DNA of 64,000 nucleotides from Planctomycetota bacterium (GTDB taxonomy: Bacteria > Planctomycetota > Phycisphaerae > Phycisphaerales > SM1A02), in NCBI GenBank assembly GCA_022566535.1, contig JADFIR010000010.1, positions 1 through 64,000 on the forward strand, given 5' to 3'. Below the pieces are notes generated by a model. The model was not told the DNA's origin and made no database searches. It was given only the letters and a program-made list of their open reading frames with translations. Positions 26,881-36,292 of the stretch are shown here, in pieces; positions within the stretch are counted from its first letter, which is position 1; each line of letters starts with the position of its first letter. The translations under genes and the position numbers were made by a program.

Positions 26881-28545
26881 TTACCACTCCGGGCCGGAGG
26901 TATATCGGCCGAACACGTCGGCCATCGCTTGCACCATCTCGCCAAGGGTGCAATTGGCGGTCGCCCCATCAATGAGCGAAGGCATCAAGTTCTCATCCTT
27001 GCGGGCTGTATCGCGAATCGCATCAAGCGCTCGGGGCGCTTGGTCGTTGCTTCGCCTCTTCTTGAACTGGGCGAGTCGCTCGCATTGATCGACCTCGACG
27101 TCGTGTGGAATCTGCAGGATCTCGACCTGCCGGTCCTGGTTCCCATCGGTGTAGGCGTTGACGCTGACGATGGTGCGGTCGCGCGCTTCCATTTCTTGTC
27201 CGAAGCGGTAGCTGGCCTCGGCAATGGCCCGGCGAAAATAGCCCTGATGGATGCCCTCGACGACCCCGCCCATGTCGTCGATCTGCTTGATGATCTCGTG
27301 AGCGTCCAATTCCATGCGATCGGTGAGCGCTTCGACGTACCACGACCCGCCAAGCGGATCGACGGTGCGATGCACGCCGGTCTCGTGGGCGAGGATCTGC
27401 TGGGTGCGCAGGGCCACGCGAACCGCGGTCTCGGTTGGCAGGCCTAGGGTTTCGTCCAGCGAGTTAGTATGCAGGCTCTGACAACCGCCGAGCACCCCCG
27501 CGAGTGCTTGGTAGGCCACGCGGACCACATTGTTGAGCGGTTGTTGTTCGGTGAGCGAGCAGCCAGCGGTCTGCACGTGGGTCCGCAGGAGCCAGGAGCG
27601 TGGGTCTTTCGCCTTGTAGCGATCGCGCATCACGGAGGCCCAGATCCGTCTCGCCGCACGCAGTTTGCAGATTTCCTCGAAGAACTCGTTGTGGCTGTTG
27701 AAGAAGAAGCTCAATCGGCCAGCGAAGGCATCGACCTCAAGCCCGCGATCGCACACCGCTTGAACGTACTCCATGCCATCGCGAAGGGTGAAGGCCAGCT
27801 CCTGGGTGGCCGTCGAGCCGGCTTCGCGGATGTGGTAGCCGCTGATGGAGACCGTGTTCCACCTCGGCGTGTGACGGGTGCCGAACTCGATCGTGTCCAC
27901 CACCAGCTTGACCGACGGCTCCGGGGGATAGATGAACTCGTTTTGGCTGTGGAACTCCTTGAGGATGTCGTTTTGCAGAGTGCCGCCAAGATTCGCCCAA
28001 TCGATTCCGCGCTGCTTCGCCATGGCCAGGTACATCGCCCAGATAACCGCCGCCGGACCGTTGATCGTCTGACTCACCGTGACGTCGCCGATGGGAATGT
28101 CCGCATAAAGCCGGTGCATGTCGTCGATCGTGTCGATGGCCACACCGCATCGGCCGACCTCACCGGCCGAAAGTGGATCATCACTATCGCGGCCCATAAG
28201 CGTCGGCAGGTCGAACGCCGTGGAGAGCCCTGTCTTGGCCGTGGTGCCGGCGGCGTTCGCAAGCAGATATTTGAAACGCTGGTTCGTGTCGTCCGCGGAG
28301 CCGAAGCCGGCAAACTGGCGCATGGTCCAGAGCCGACCGCGATACATGGTTTTGTGAATGCCGCGGGTATAGGGAAACTCGCCCGGTGAGCCGATTCGCT
28401 GATGAGGCGCGCGGGCATCCGCCGTCTGGACGCTGTGGGGCCCGTAACACTCGTCAACCTCATACCCTGAGATGGTGACGGATTGGGGATCGACCTTGGC
28501 GTTCGGTGCAGAGGTGCTGAGCTTGGGGTCTTGGAGTGTGCTCAT
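26881..28545 (-). CDS. methylmalonyl-CoA mutase large subunit, catalytic domain only
   Basis: A 554-residue TIM-barrel domain of the acyl-CoA mutase family. Family hallmarks are YTRGIHKTMYRGRLWTMRQFAGFG, TGLSTAFDLPTLMG, DDMHRLYADIPI, SISGYHIREAGSTATQELAFTL, and RTHVQTAGCSLTEQQPLNN. The protein ends after FGRY, so the C-terminal B12-binding domain is missing and must come from a separate small subunit not in this window. Such split mutases interconvert methylmalonyl-CoA and succinyl-CoA. The carboxylase at 36293 may be in the same pathway. Confidence 0.9.
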   Translation of the reverse strand: MSTLQDPKLSTSAPNAKVDPQSVTISGYEVDECYGPHSVQTADARAPHQRIGSPGEFPYTRGIHKTMYRGRLWTMRQFAGFGSADDTNQRFKYLLANAAGTTAKTGLSTAFDLPTLMGRDSDDPLSAGEVGRCGVAIDTIDDMHRLYADIPIGDVTVSQTINGPAAVIWAMYLAMAKQRGIDWANLGGTLQNDILKEFHSQNEFIYPPEPSVKLVVDTIEFGTRHTPRWNTVSISGYHIREAGSTATQELAFTLRDGMEYVQAVCDRGLEVDAFAGRLSFFFNSHNEFFEEICKLRAARRIWASVMRDRYKAKDPRSWLLRTHVQTAGCSLTEQQPLNNVVRVAYQALAGVLGGCQSLHTNSLDETLGLPTETAVRVALRTQQILAHETGVHRTVDPLGGSWYVEALTDRMELDAHEIIKQIDDMGGVVEGIHQGYFRRAIAEASYRFGQEMEARDRTIVSVNAYTDGNQDRQVEILQIPHDVEVDQCERLAQFKKRRSNDQAPRALDAIRDTARKDENLMPSLIDGATANCTLGEMVQAMADVFGRYTSGPEW

Positions 28546-28693
28546 GCAACTATCGTAGCGTGGCCGTGGCCGAAGACGCAGGGAATCAACGGCGCAGCAC
28601 CAACCGAAGGTGGCGAATCGTCCCGGCGCGCCGGGATCCGCCGTTGCGGTCACCACCGTTCGGCAACAGGTGTCCGTCTCCGTGGCCCGCGGT

Positions 28694-29194
28694 CTAATCG
28701 TCGTATATTGTCCGGCCGGCGTCCGGTGGAAGTTGGCCCCCCTGAGGCGTCCACCACGCCGCCTCGCCTTGGGGCTGATCCGAGCGCAGCGCCTCGTCGG
28801 GTGGGGCGATGGCCATCTCCGGCGCTTGGCGGAAGGTCACATCGATCCGCCGACTCGCCGCCGCGGGGACCGTCAGGGCGTTGCGGAGCCGGCCGATTCG
28901 GGTTCCGATCTCGAAGATCTGGTAACGCATCAGATCAGGCGTGAGCACCGAATCGTCTCCTGCTCCGACTACGAAATCGAGCGACAACTGCTTGCCAACC
29001 GGAATCTCGATCGAGAAGATCGCCTCCTCGGTGTTGGTGTCAACGAGTGTAATCGTCGTCGGCCTGGATTCGATCGAATAGTATGTGGATGAGCCGCCGG
29101 TAAAGGGCAAGAAGCCCCCGCCCGGAGCATGGCAGCCGAACAGGGCCATGGCACCGGCCACACACATCGTCAGTTGCTTGGTGAACATCAACAT
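28694..29194 (-). CDS. putative lipoprotein of unknown function
   Basis: A 166-residue protein with a lipoprotein signal (MCVAGAMALFGC) and a strong GGGGAGA ribosome binding site before the ATG at 29194. The middle (SRPTTITLVDTNTEEAIFSIEIPVGKQL) is a small beta-rich domain, and the C-terminus is Pro/Gln/Asp-rich (WWTPQGGQLPPDAGR). It resembles short planctomycete lipoproteins but no named family. Envelope location is inferred. Confidence 0.7.
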   Translation of the reverse strand: MLMFTKQLTMCVAGAMALFGCHAPGGGFLPFTGGSSTYYSIESRPTTITLVDTNTEEAIFSIEIPVGKQLSLDFVVGAGDDSVLTPDLMRYQIFEIGTRIGRLRNALTVPAAASRRIDVTFRQAPEMAIAPPDEALRSDQPQGEAAWWTPQGGQLPPDAGRTIYDD

Positions 29195-29241
29195 GCGATC
29201 TCCCCTGGTCCTTGCGTTTTGCGACGGCTTCGAGCCGGCGG

Positions 29242-29376
29242 TCCTGGGCAAGCCGTTCGCGCCGCCCCGGGCTCCAGCCAAGCCCGCCCATGAGGTATCG
29301 GCCAAGTTCAGCCTGGGGTGCGGCCAAAAGCCATCCGAGTTCGCGTGCCGATCCGACGCGAAAGGCTTGCCCAGGA
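29242..29376. repeat. 20-bp inverted repeat with 95-bp spacer
   Basis: tcctgggcaagccgttcgcg at 29242-29261 is repeated inverted at 29357-29376 with one mismatch. It could be a tiny non-autonomous element or the stem of a structured RNA in the region between the lipoprotein and ispF. A related sequence (ctgggcaaacccttttgc) occurs on the minus strand at about 39474-39491. Confidence 0.55.
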
Positions 29377-29447
29377 GCATCAACCGCCCGCTGACCCGTT
29401 GCGCCGACAACTATGAGAACGCCCGGTGGTGCCGGTAAAGTGTAGAC

Positions 29448-29969
29448 ATGACCAATCCCCTTGAGCCGCCCTACCGCATCGGCCACGGTTACGACCTTCA
29501 TCGTCTGGAGCCGCTGGCCCCGGATGGTCCAGGCCGGCCGTTTGTGCTTGGGGGTGTGCGGTTCGACCATCCGCTGGGTCCGGTCGGCCACTCCGATGGC
29601 GATGCGGTCTACCATGCGGTCACGGATGCGATCCTGGGCGCGTTGGCCCAGGCCGATATCGGCGAGCTGTTTCCCGACACCGATCCCGGACACGAAGCCG
29701 CTGATTCGTCCGAGTTCGTTCGCGAAGCGGCCAGCCGGATGCATGCTTGCGGCTTCGCGCTGGGCAACCTCGACATCACCGTCGTCTGCGAACGGCCCAA
29801 GATTGCGTCTCGCAAGGCGGAGCTGATTGCGAACATCGCGAAACTGTTGGATTGTGATCGCAACAGGGTGAATCTCAAGGGCAAGACGCACGAAGCGGTT
29901 GACGCGGTCGGCGAAGGCCGGGCGATCGAAGTCCACGCGATTGTCCTCCTCCTGCGGCGCGAGGTGTGA
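29448..29969 (+). CDS. ispF: 2-C-methyl-D-erythritol 2,4-cyclodiphosphate synthase
   Basis: A 173-residue trimeric enzyme of the MEP isoprenoid pathway that cyclises CDP-ME 2-phosphate with loss of CMP. Zinc ligands Asp16 and His18 are in GHGYDLHRL, HSDGDAVYHAV carries the third His, and DIGELFPDTDP and LKGKTHEAVDAVGEG (family: K-T-x-x-x-G-x-x-G) are intact. The E of E-G-hAIE is present. No ispD is adjacent. Confidence 0.95.
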   Translation: MTNPLEPPYRIGHGYDLHRLEPLAPDGPGRPFVLGGVRFDHPLGPVGHSDGDAVYHAVTDAILGALAQADIGELFPDTDPGHEAADSSEFVREAASRMHACGFALGNLDITVVCERPKIASRKAELIANIAKLLDCDRNRVNLKGKTHEAVDAVGEGRAIEVHAIVLLLRREV

Positions 29970-30068
29970 TCGTTTGGCGATAGTATTCGTGGCTCACGAT
30001 GGATGACGAGGAACAACCCTGGAGCCGATGTGTCGTACGGTAGGTGGGCAGAGATTCGAGGCTTCCCT

Positions 30069-30857
30069 ATGGTCATTGAGCTTGCGATCTCGATGCTACT
30101 GTGGACGCCCATCGGATGTGCGACAGGTCCGGCGCCGGTCACCCGCCCAGCGCGCGCGCCGGACCCGGTTGATGAATTGCTTGAGAAGCTCGAGCGCGCT
30201 GCCGATGATCTGCGCGACTTTGCGGCCGACATCCGGTACGACAAATGGGATGCCGTGTTGGAGCGCACGGAAATCCGCACCGGCAAGGTGATCTACCAGG
30301 TCGATCGGGCCGACGGCTCAAAGCGCTTCGCGATCCTGTTCGACACGCTGATCATTCCCCCGCGCAGGGAAGACCGCCGAGCACACTTTATCTTCGCTGG
30401 GAGCTGGTTCGTCGAGATCGATCACGAAGCCAAGCAGTTCATCAAGCGGCAGATCGTCGCTCCGGGCAAGCAGTTTGATCCGCTCAAGCTCGGCGAAGGG
30501 CCGTTCCCCTTGCCCATCGGGCAGCCGAAGGATGAGGTTCTTGCGCGGTTCGACGTGCAGTGCATCGACGTTCCCAAGGAAGGCTTGCTGAAGAGCCTCA
30601 GTGACGTCCACGGCCTCCTGCTGGTTCCCAAGCCGAACACGCCGGAGGCACAGGACGTTCGGGAAATTCATCTGTTCTACGATCGCCGGACGCTACTTCC
30701 GGCGGGGATCAACGTCCTCGAAGTCAACGGCGACCGCAAGACGGTGCGATTACGCAATCTGCGGCGCAACCAGGGCGTCGATGAGGCCAAGCTGAGCATC
30801 GAGACGCCAGATCCCAAGCAAGGATGGCAGATCGACGTTCGCCCCTGGCGGCCGTAG
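30069..30857 (+). CDS. LolA-like outer-membrane lipoprotein-sorting domain protein
   Basis: A 262-residue protein with a lipoprotein-type N-terminus (MLLWTPIGC) and a LolA/LolB-like half-barrel. It has LLEKLERAADDLRDFAADIRYDKWDAVL, FAILFDTLIIPPRREDRRAHFIFAG, IHLFYDRRTLLPAGINVLEVNGDRKTVRLRNL. The ATG at 30069 has GAGG 7 nt upstream, which decides it over the ATG at 30003. Similar planctomycete proteins are annotated as LolA-like; a lipoprotein carrier role is not shown. Confidence 0.75.
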   Translation: MVIELAISMLLWTPIGCATGPAPVTRPARAPDPVDELLEKLERAADDLRDFAADIRYDKWDAVLERTEIRTGKVIYQVDRADGSKRFAILFDTLIIPPRREDRRAHFIFAGSWFVEIDHEAKQFIKRQIVAPGKQFDPLKLGEGPFPLPIGQPKDEVLARFDVQCIDVPKEGLLKSLSDVHGLLLVPKPNTPEAQDVREIHLFYDRRTLLPAGINVLEVNGDRKTVRLRNLRRNQGVDEAKLSIETPDPKQGWQIDVRPWRP

Positions 30858-30884
30858 TGAACAAGCTGGCCGCGGCGCTCCCGA

Positions 30885-31463
30885 TCAGCCCGGCGACGCC
30901 CCGGGCACGGCAGTGCTGGGGCGGACCGTGCCCGGCTCATCGGCCCACTTGGTGTCGAGGCTGTATACGTTGTAGTTGCGAAGCTGCGGCGAATAGATGT
31001 GCAGATTGATCAGGTCTTCACCCGCCGGTTGGATGTTGGCGACCTGATGAATGTCCGCCTCTCGTGATGCGCAAACGTAACCCGGCTCGCGATGCTCCGT
31101 CGAGGCCGGGTAGATCAGCCCGGACGGCGACCGTTCAAATCTGGTCTCCGTGGCGACCCCCTCGATGACGCAAAACGCGCAGCTTGATCCGGCATGATCG
31201 TGGATCGGCGTGCGCTGGCCGCTACGCCAGCACAGGCAGACCAGCTCGTACCAGTCAGTTTCTCTGACAAGGATTCGACTGTAGCCGTGCTCGCCAAATA
31301 CGCAAGCCGGCGCCAGATCGTCACGCGTCAGGTCGAGTTCGGCCAGCAGTCGACTCAATGTTGCCAGATCAGCCCGCGTCCTGAGCATGTCCAGATATTC
31401 CAGCAGCGGGCGAAGCTTGGGGAATGAGCCTCTCGTCGCTTTGGGTGCTGTCGCCGGGTTCAT
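30885..31463 (-). CDS. cysteine dioxygenase type I
   Basis: A 192-residue cupin. Iron ligands are His88 and His90 (PIHDHAGSSC) and His139 (EADIHQVANI). Cys95 and Tyr157 (HIYSP) sit where the Cys93-Tyr157 cross-link of mammalian enzymes forms. It would oxidise cysteine to cysteine sulfinate. AGGAG lies before the ATG at 31463. Thiol dioxygenases for 3-mercaptopropionate are the alternative, but the Cys at the cross-link position favours cysteine. Confidence 0.85.
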   Translation of the reverse strand: MNPATAPKATRGSFPKLRPLLEYLDMLRTRADLATLSRLLAELDLTRDDLAPACVFGEHGYSRILVRETDWYELVCLCWRSGQRTPIHDHAGSSCAFCVIEGVATETRFERSPSGLIYPASTEHREPGYVCASREADIHQVANIQPAGEDLINLHIYSPQLRNYNVYSLDTKWADEPGTVRPSTAVPGASPG

Positions 31464-31624
31464 GACATGCTCCTGCTTGGCCGGAACTCCCCATCCTATG
31501 GTTTTATACCTATCCATCGCCGGAATTGGAAATCGAACGACAGGCATTTGGTTGGCCTAAGGTGAATCGTAGACACCAAAATCGGGATGCGGCGTCCAAA
31601 CAATTACCGATGAAGGAGTTGTCA

Positions 31625-34369
31625 ATGACCGCCCAAAGATGGGTCACACGCGCAAGTAACCTGCGGCTTGTCTTGGCAGCCGGGGCCGGTCTGCTGTGCT
31701 GGGCGGGCCGGCTGGCACTTGCCCAGCAGGGGCCGCTGTTGGTCCCTGAACATGTCGAGCTTCACGCGTCGGCGCGAGCCGCCATCAACGCGGCGTGGTT
31801 GACCGAGGCCGAGCGAAGACCCCTGCGCGTGTTCCACGGCGTTTGGGGGCAGCGCGATCTGGACACGCCTCTGGCTCGGGCCGTCGTTGCGCTGAACGCC
31901 TGGGACTTCGACCATCCGGCTCTATCCGATGAGTCCGTGGCAGCGGAGATCCGAGCGGAGGCGGAGCTTCACCAGGGCGAGCTTCGACGGGCTCTTGCGC
32001 TAGCGGACGGGCTCGAGTCCAACCGCGCGGCCCGCATCCGCGCCGAGGCGTACGAGGGCCTCGGTGACCATGACGCCGCCGACCTGGCGGTTGAGGCCCC
32101 GGTTCGCCAACTGTTAGAACTCAGATTCGAGGATCCAGCCGAGCTCACCGAAGCTGTCGGGGCGCTGATCGTGCGAGCCCGGCTTCGGGGTCAACCGGCC
32201 CATGACTATCACACGATGATGACCCTGCTGAGCCGGGCACATCAAGACCTGGACCGTCTCTATTGGCCGGCGAAGCTGGCGGAAGCTCGGCTGCTGGTCG
32301 ACAAGGACAACGAAAAGGAAGCGGTCATCGCCCTGCACGAGACGTTGGAGCTCAATCCTCGATGCGCGGAGGCCTGGTTCATGCTCGGCCGGATCGCCCT
32401 GAAACGATTTGACTTCGCCTCCGTTCGCCTCGCTGCCGACAAGCTGCGGCAACTCAACGGGCAGCATCCCCTGGCCGAGGTGTTGCTGGCTGAGTCGCGA
32501 TTGATTCAGGATGACCCGGACGGCGCGATGGACCTGCTCCTGCCGCTGGTGGGTCGCTGGGGGAAGCTGCGGCCGGCACTGGCCCTGGTGGCGGCGAGCG
32601 AGGCCTTGCGCTACGACGAGTCGGCGATGCACGCGGCGCTGGATCGCTATGAGCGCCTCTCGCCGGGGAGCGCCGTGCACTATTTCATCGTCGGACGGCA
32701 TCTGGCCGTCAACCGCCAATATGAAGCGGCGGCCGAGATGCTCGCCGAGGCCATTCGCCGCCAGCCAGCCTGGCCGGCGCCTCAGATTGAGCTGGGCCTG
32801 ATGCAGCTGCAATCCGGCCGGGACGCCGACGCTCTGGCCGCGCTCGAAAGCGTTGCCCAGCTCGATCCGTTCAACAAGCGAGCCGCCTACAGCCTGTTCC
32901 TGCTGCGGGAGTTGGCCGGGTACGAGCGAATCGAATCAGAGCACTTCGTGATCCGCTACAAGCCCGGCATCGACCAGGTGACGGCCCGAATGATGCCCGA
33001 GCCGCTGGAGCAGATTCATCGCGAGGTCTCGGCCCGCTTTGGCCACGAAACCAACCGCAAGACGATCATCGAACTGCTGCCGGACCACGAGCGTTTCGCG
33101 GTTCGGGTCACGGGAATGCCGTGGATCCATACCATCGCGGCCAGTACCGGGCCCGTGATTGCTCTGGAAGTTCCGCGAGAGGGTCTGCCCTCAAAGCATC
33201 AGGGGCCCTTTGACTGGCTGCGGGTGATTCGCCACGAGTACACCCACACCATCACGCTCAGCCAGACTCGCAACCGCATTCCTCACTGGCTGACCGAAGC
33301 GGCGGCGGTGAGCATGGAGAACGCTCCGCGCGACTACGAGACCTGCCGGATGCTCGCGAACGCGTATGAGTCGAGCACGTTGTTCGACCTCGACCGGATC
33401 AAATGGGCGTTTGTGCGCCCGCAGCGCCCAGGAGATCGCGCTTTGGCCTACGCACAGGGGCACTGGATGGTCCAGTACCTCGACCAGCGCTACGGCGAAT
33501 CGGCGCTCGTGCGGTTGCTTGGCCTGTATTTCGACGGTGTGCGGGAACAACAGGCGATGCTGGCGGCACTCGCGGTGACGCGCGATCAGTTCTTCGAGGA
33601 TTTTCTGCCCTGGGCCGGTGAGCAGGTCATGCAGTGGGGCCTCGCGCCGCAACCTTCGCTGGAACAGTTGGAGGACGAGGTTCGTTGGGCTGATCCCGAT
33701 CTTGCCGCGGCGATGGCGGCGTCTGGGCAGGCTCGACTCGATGCGATCGTTGACACGCTCACCGAGCGCATCGGCCGGCCGGGGGGCTCGCGCTCGCGCC
33801 CATTCACCGCGGACCGCTGGCCGAAGCTCATTCGCCCTCGGGTGGACATCGACGGCGCCACGCTCGCGGCGTGGCTTGAGCAATACCCGGATCATCCCGA
33901 TGTGCTGGAGATGTATCTGCGACGCCGTATCGAGCAGACCGGGTCACCTGATGCCTCGCTGGTGCCCTGGCTGGAACGGTATGCGAAAGCTCGGCCGGTC
34001 GATCCGTTTCCGCACCGCAAGCTCGCTCAGATCTGGCTCGAAAGTGATACGCCGACGCAGGCGATCCCCGATCTGGAGCGGCTCGATCGCGCCGAGCAGA
34101 AGACGCCGGTGTTCGCGGTCGAGCTCGCCAAGCTGTACCGCCGCACAGGCCAACTGGACCTGGCCTTGGCCAAGGCGACCCGGGCCCTGCAGATCAATCC
34201 CTATCACGCGCCCAACCGTGAACTGGCCGCGGCGATCGCCATCGAGGCCAACCAGCTTGAGCTTGGGCGTGAACACATCGCCGCCTTGACTCTCATTGAG
34301 CCGGATCGTCCCCAGCACCGCAAGCGGTTGGCGGCGATCGATCGGCTCATTGAGAAAGGCCGCCGGTGA
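31625..34369 (+). CDS. secreted TPR-containing gluzincin metallopeptidase
   Basis: A 914-residue protein with a signal peptide (LRLVLAAGAGLLCWAGRLALA). N-terminal TPR repeats fill ~70-450 (AIALHETLELNPRCAEAWFMLGRIALKR-like units). A peptidase MA-type domain follows, with zinc motif HEYTH (537-541) and a third ligand Glu558 in HWLTEAAAV, 17 residues on, as in gluzincins. More TPRs lie at the C-terminus (~800-905). AAGGAG sits 6 nt before the ATG at 31625. Such proteins are common in planctomycetes and myxobacteria; the substrate is unknown. It probably acts outside the cytoplasm. Confidence 0.85.
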   Translation: MTAQRWVTRASNLRLVLAAGAGLLCWAGRLALAQQGPLLVPEHVELHASARAAINAAWLTEAERRPLRVFHGVWGQRDLDTPLARAVVALNAWDFDHPALSDESVAAEIRAEAELHQGELRRALALADGLESNRAARIRAEAYEGLGDHDAADLAVEAPVRQLLELRFEDPAELTEAVGALIVRARLRGQPAHDYHTMMTLLSRAHQDLDRLYWPAKLAEARLLVDKDNEKEAVIALHETLELNPRCAEAWFMLGRIALKRFDFASVRLAADKLRQLNGQHPLAEVLLAESRLIQDDPDGAMDLLLPLVGRWGKLRPALALVAASEALRYDESAMHAALDRYERLSPGSAVHYFIVGRHLAVNRQYEAAAEMLAEAIRRQPAWPAPQIELGLMQLQSGRDADALAALESVAQLDPFNKRAAYSLFLLRELAGYERIESEHFVIRYKPGIDQVTARMMPEPLEQIHREVSARFGHETNRKTIIELLPDHERFAVRVTGMPWIHTIAASTGPVIALEVPREGLPSKHQGPFDWLRVIRHEYTHTITLSQTRNRIPHWLTEAAAVSMENAPRDYETCRMLANAYESSTLFDLDRIKWAFVRPQRPGDRALAYAQGHWMVQYLDQRYGESALVRLLGLYFDGVREQQAMLAALAVTRDQFFEDFLPWAGEQVMQWGLAPQPSLEQLEDEVRWADPDLAAAMAASGQARLDAIVDTLTERIGRPGGSRSRPFTADRWPKLIRPRVDIDGATLAAWLEQYPDHPDVLEMYLRRRIEQTGSPDASLVPWLERYAKARPVDPFPHRKLAQIWLESDTPTQAIPDLERLDRAEQKTPVFAVELAKLYRRTGQLDLALAKATRALQINPYHAPNRELAAAIAIEANQLELGREHIAALTLIEPDRPQHRKRLAAIDRLIEKGRR

Positions 34370-34411
34370 GCTGAGCCGGTGCGCTGGCTACAGGCCGGCC
34401 GGCGAGCCTTG

Positions 34412-35242
34412 TCAGTGATTCTTTGCCGCTCGTCGCATCACCACGTCCATGAACGAAGGGAACATCGTCATCACGGCAGCCACGGTCCGAACGGTGTGGC
34501 TGGTCCACACTTCCGGTTTCGGCCGACGAAGGCATCGAACGATGGCCCGCGCCACTCGCTGCGGTGACTGGACGAACCCTCGCCGAGCATGGTCAGGAAC
34601 GCTTGCCCGGCCCGCCTCGCGGCCGCTTAGCCGCTGGGCGACCTCGAAGAACTCGGTGGCCGTGGTGATCGGGTACACACTGGAGACGTCGATCGAGTGC
34701 GGCTCAAGCTCGATCCGCATGGCCCGGCAGAGGTGTGACTGGGCCGCCTTGGTCGCCGAATAGGCGCTGTACAAGGGCAGGGTGAACTTGGCCAGACAGC
34801 TTGAGCACATCAACAGATGCCCCGGGCGGTGCTCGGCCAGCAGTCGCTGCGCGGCTTCATTGAGCAAGTCCGTTGCGGCGAAAAAGTTCACCTCGAAAAT
34901 GTGCCGCAACTGCTCTTGGGAGACCTCCACCGCCGGCTTTTCCAACCCATATCCGGCGTTGGCGAAGACGACATCGAACCGGCCGAAGCGCTGTTGAGCC
35001 GCATCCAACATGCGAGCAGAGATACGCTGGTCAGTCACATCCCCGACGACGACTTCTGCTTCGGCCCCAGCGTGCCGCACCTGCTCGGCGACGGCGTGTA
35101 GCTTCTCTTCTCGACGGGCGTTGAGGAGCACGTTCATGCCGGCCTTGGCGCACTCGATGGATGTCGCCGCCCCGATACCCGAGCTGGCGCCGGTGATGAT
35201 GATGACTTGATCGGTGAGAACGCGGCGCATGAACCGGACCAT
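34412..35242 (-). CDS. short-chain dehydrogenase/reductase
   Basis: A 276-residue classical SDR. The cofactor loop is TGASSGIG, NAG is at FANAGYG, the catalytic Ser is in LLMCSSCLAKF and the Tyr-Lys pair in YSATK. The sequence TDQVIIITGASSGIGAATSIECAKAGMNVLLNAR favours NADP(H) (Arg after the second strand). The last ~30 residues (TMFPSFMDVVMRRAAK) look membrane-associated, as in several lipid-acting SDRs. The substrate cannot be told. Confidence 0.85.
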   Translation of the reverse strand: MVRFMRRVLTDQVIIITGASSGIGAATSIECAKAGMNVLLNARREEKLHAVAEQVRHAGAEAEVVVGDVTDQRISARMLDAAQQRFGRFDVVFANAGYGLEKPAVEVSQEQLRHIFEVNFFAATDLLNEAAQRLLAEHRPGHLLMCSSCLAKFTLPLYSAYSATKAAQSHLCRAMRIELEPHSIDVSSVYPITTATEFFEVAQRLSGREAGRASVPDHARRGFVQSPQRVARAIVRCLRRPKPEVWTSHTVRTVAAVMTMFPSFMDVVMRRAAKNH

Positions 35243-35290
35243 AGCACGTCAGCTCATGCCCCGCGAGTTGGTTCGTTGCAACGTTGCGAT

Positions 35291-35668
35291 CTATCCTTGA
35301 AGTTTCCCTGCCAAGCGAGCGACTTGCAGTTCGACACGTTTGACCTCGCGCAGGATTGAGTTTCGATTCATCTGCATCCAGAACCATATCTTCATCATCG
35401 AGACCGTGATGAAGCAGAGCACAACGCCGAGACCCCACAGGATGTGTTCGCGCGTTTCTTGTGCCTTGAAGAGCTGAATGATGCCGAAGACGCTCGCCGC
35501 CATGAACACAAAGCTGCAGAATATCGCGAGGAACGTCAGCCACTTCTGAGTGCCGCGGAAGGTGTCGAATACCATTTCCGTCATGGACTGATCGCCATCA
35601 AACTCATCGGCGAGATCGGTATCGGTCGCTTCCAACGCCCGTCGAATTTTCGCGTCGATGTTATTCAT
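35291..35668 (-). CDS. small two-helix membrane protein (DUF6768-like)
   Basis: A 125-residue protein: an acidic soluble N-terminus (IDAKIRRALEATDTDLADEFDGDQS), two membrane helices (WLTFLAIFCSFVFMAASVFGIIQLF and HILWGLGVVLCFITVSMMKIWFW), and a C-terminal coiled coil (NRNSILREVKRVELQVARLAG). Its ATG overlaps the stop of the ECF sigma gene (ATGA). Small membrane proteins in this position often act as regulators of the sigma factor, which makes an anti-sigma-like role plausible but unproven. Confidence 0.7.
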   Translation of the reverse strand: MNNIDAKIRRALEATDTDLADEFDGDQSMTEMVFDTFRGTQKWLTFLAIFCSFVFMAASVFGIIQLFKAQETREHILWGLGVVLCFITVSMMKIWFWMQMNRNSILREVKRVELQVARLAGKLQG

Positions 35669-36246
35669 GAGTCTGTCCTTTCTAACAGCTCCTTGAGCTG
35701 TTGACGCGCGTGATACAAACGTGACTTCACCGTGCCTGCGGGTATATCAAGCGCGACGGCAATTTCCGCGATTCCCATACCATCGAGGTAGTGCATGACC
35801 AGGATCGTTTGCCGGTCGCCGGACAACTCGCCCATGGCATTGTGAAGTCGCTTCACGTCGTCGTTGGGTTCATGAGTTGATTCGAATTCTCGCTGTTGTT
35901 GGATGCCCAAGGATCGAGGATTGCCGTTATTGGCGACCGCCTCGGCAAGCTTTCGATCGCGTTGTTGCTTGCGCATCCAATCGGCGGATTTGTGAGTTGC
36001 GATGCGATACGCCCAGGTTCGGAACAATGCCGGATCGTCGAGACGATGCAGGCTGCGCACGATGGCGAGCAGTGTTTCCTGGAGCACATCCCACGCGGCC
36101 TCGCGCCGGCCGGTCAGACGTCTGGCGTGGCGCCACAACCTCGGCTGCCAGCGAGCGATGAGCTCCTCAAGGGCCTTCTGCTCCCCGCTTTGACAGCGCA
36201 GAACGAGCAACTCGTCACGGATAGACTCGAGGGACCGTGTCATCAT
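35665..36246 (-). CDS. ECF RNA polymerase sigma factor
   Basis: A 193-residue sigma-70 family protein. Region 2 is RLTGRREAAWDVLQETLLAIVRSLHRLDDPALFRTWAYRIATHKSADWMRK, and region 4 is ILVMHYLDGMGIAEIAVALDIPAGTVKSRLYHARQQLKELL. There is no region 1 or 3, as in ECF factors. The start at 36246 (MMTRSLES) has a weak TAGGA upstream; 36288 is also open. It is coupled to a two-helix membrane protein. Confidence 0.9.
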   Translation of the reverse strand: MMTRSLESIRDELLVLRCQSGEQKALEELIARWQPRLWRHARRLTGRREAAWDVLQETLLAIVRSLHRLDDPALFRTWAYRIATHKSADWMRKQQRDRKLAEAVANNGNPRSLGIQQQREFESTHEPNDDVKRLHNAMGELSGDRQTILVMHYLDGMGIAEIAVALDIPAGTVKSRLYHARQQLKELLERTDS

Positions 36247-36292
36247 CACACCCATCCTAGAGTCGCCCGGCGCCACCGGTCGGTTCAATGAT

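Noticed and set aside
29085-29438. 117-codon plus-strand ORF over the inverted repeat
   Set aside because: It starts antisense inside the lipoprotein gene, has no ribosome site and its sequence comes from the inverted repeat region.
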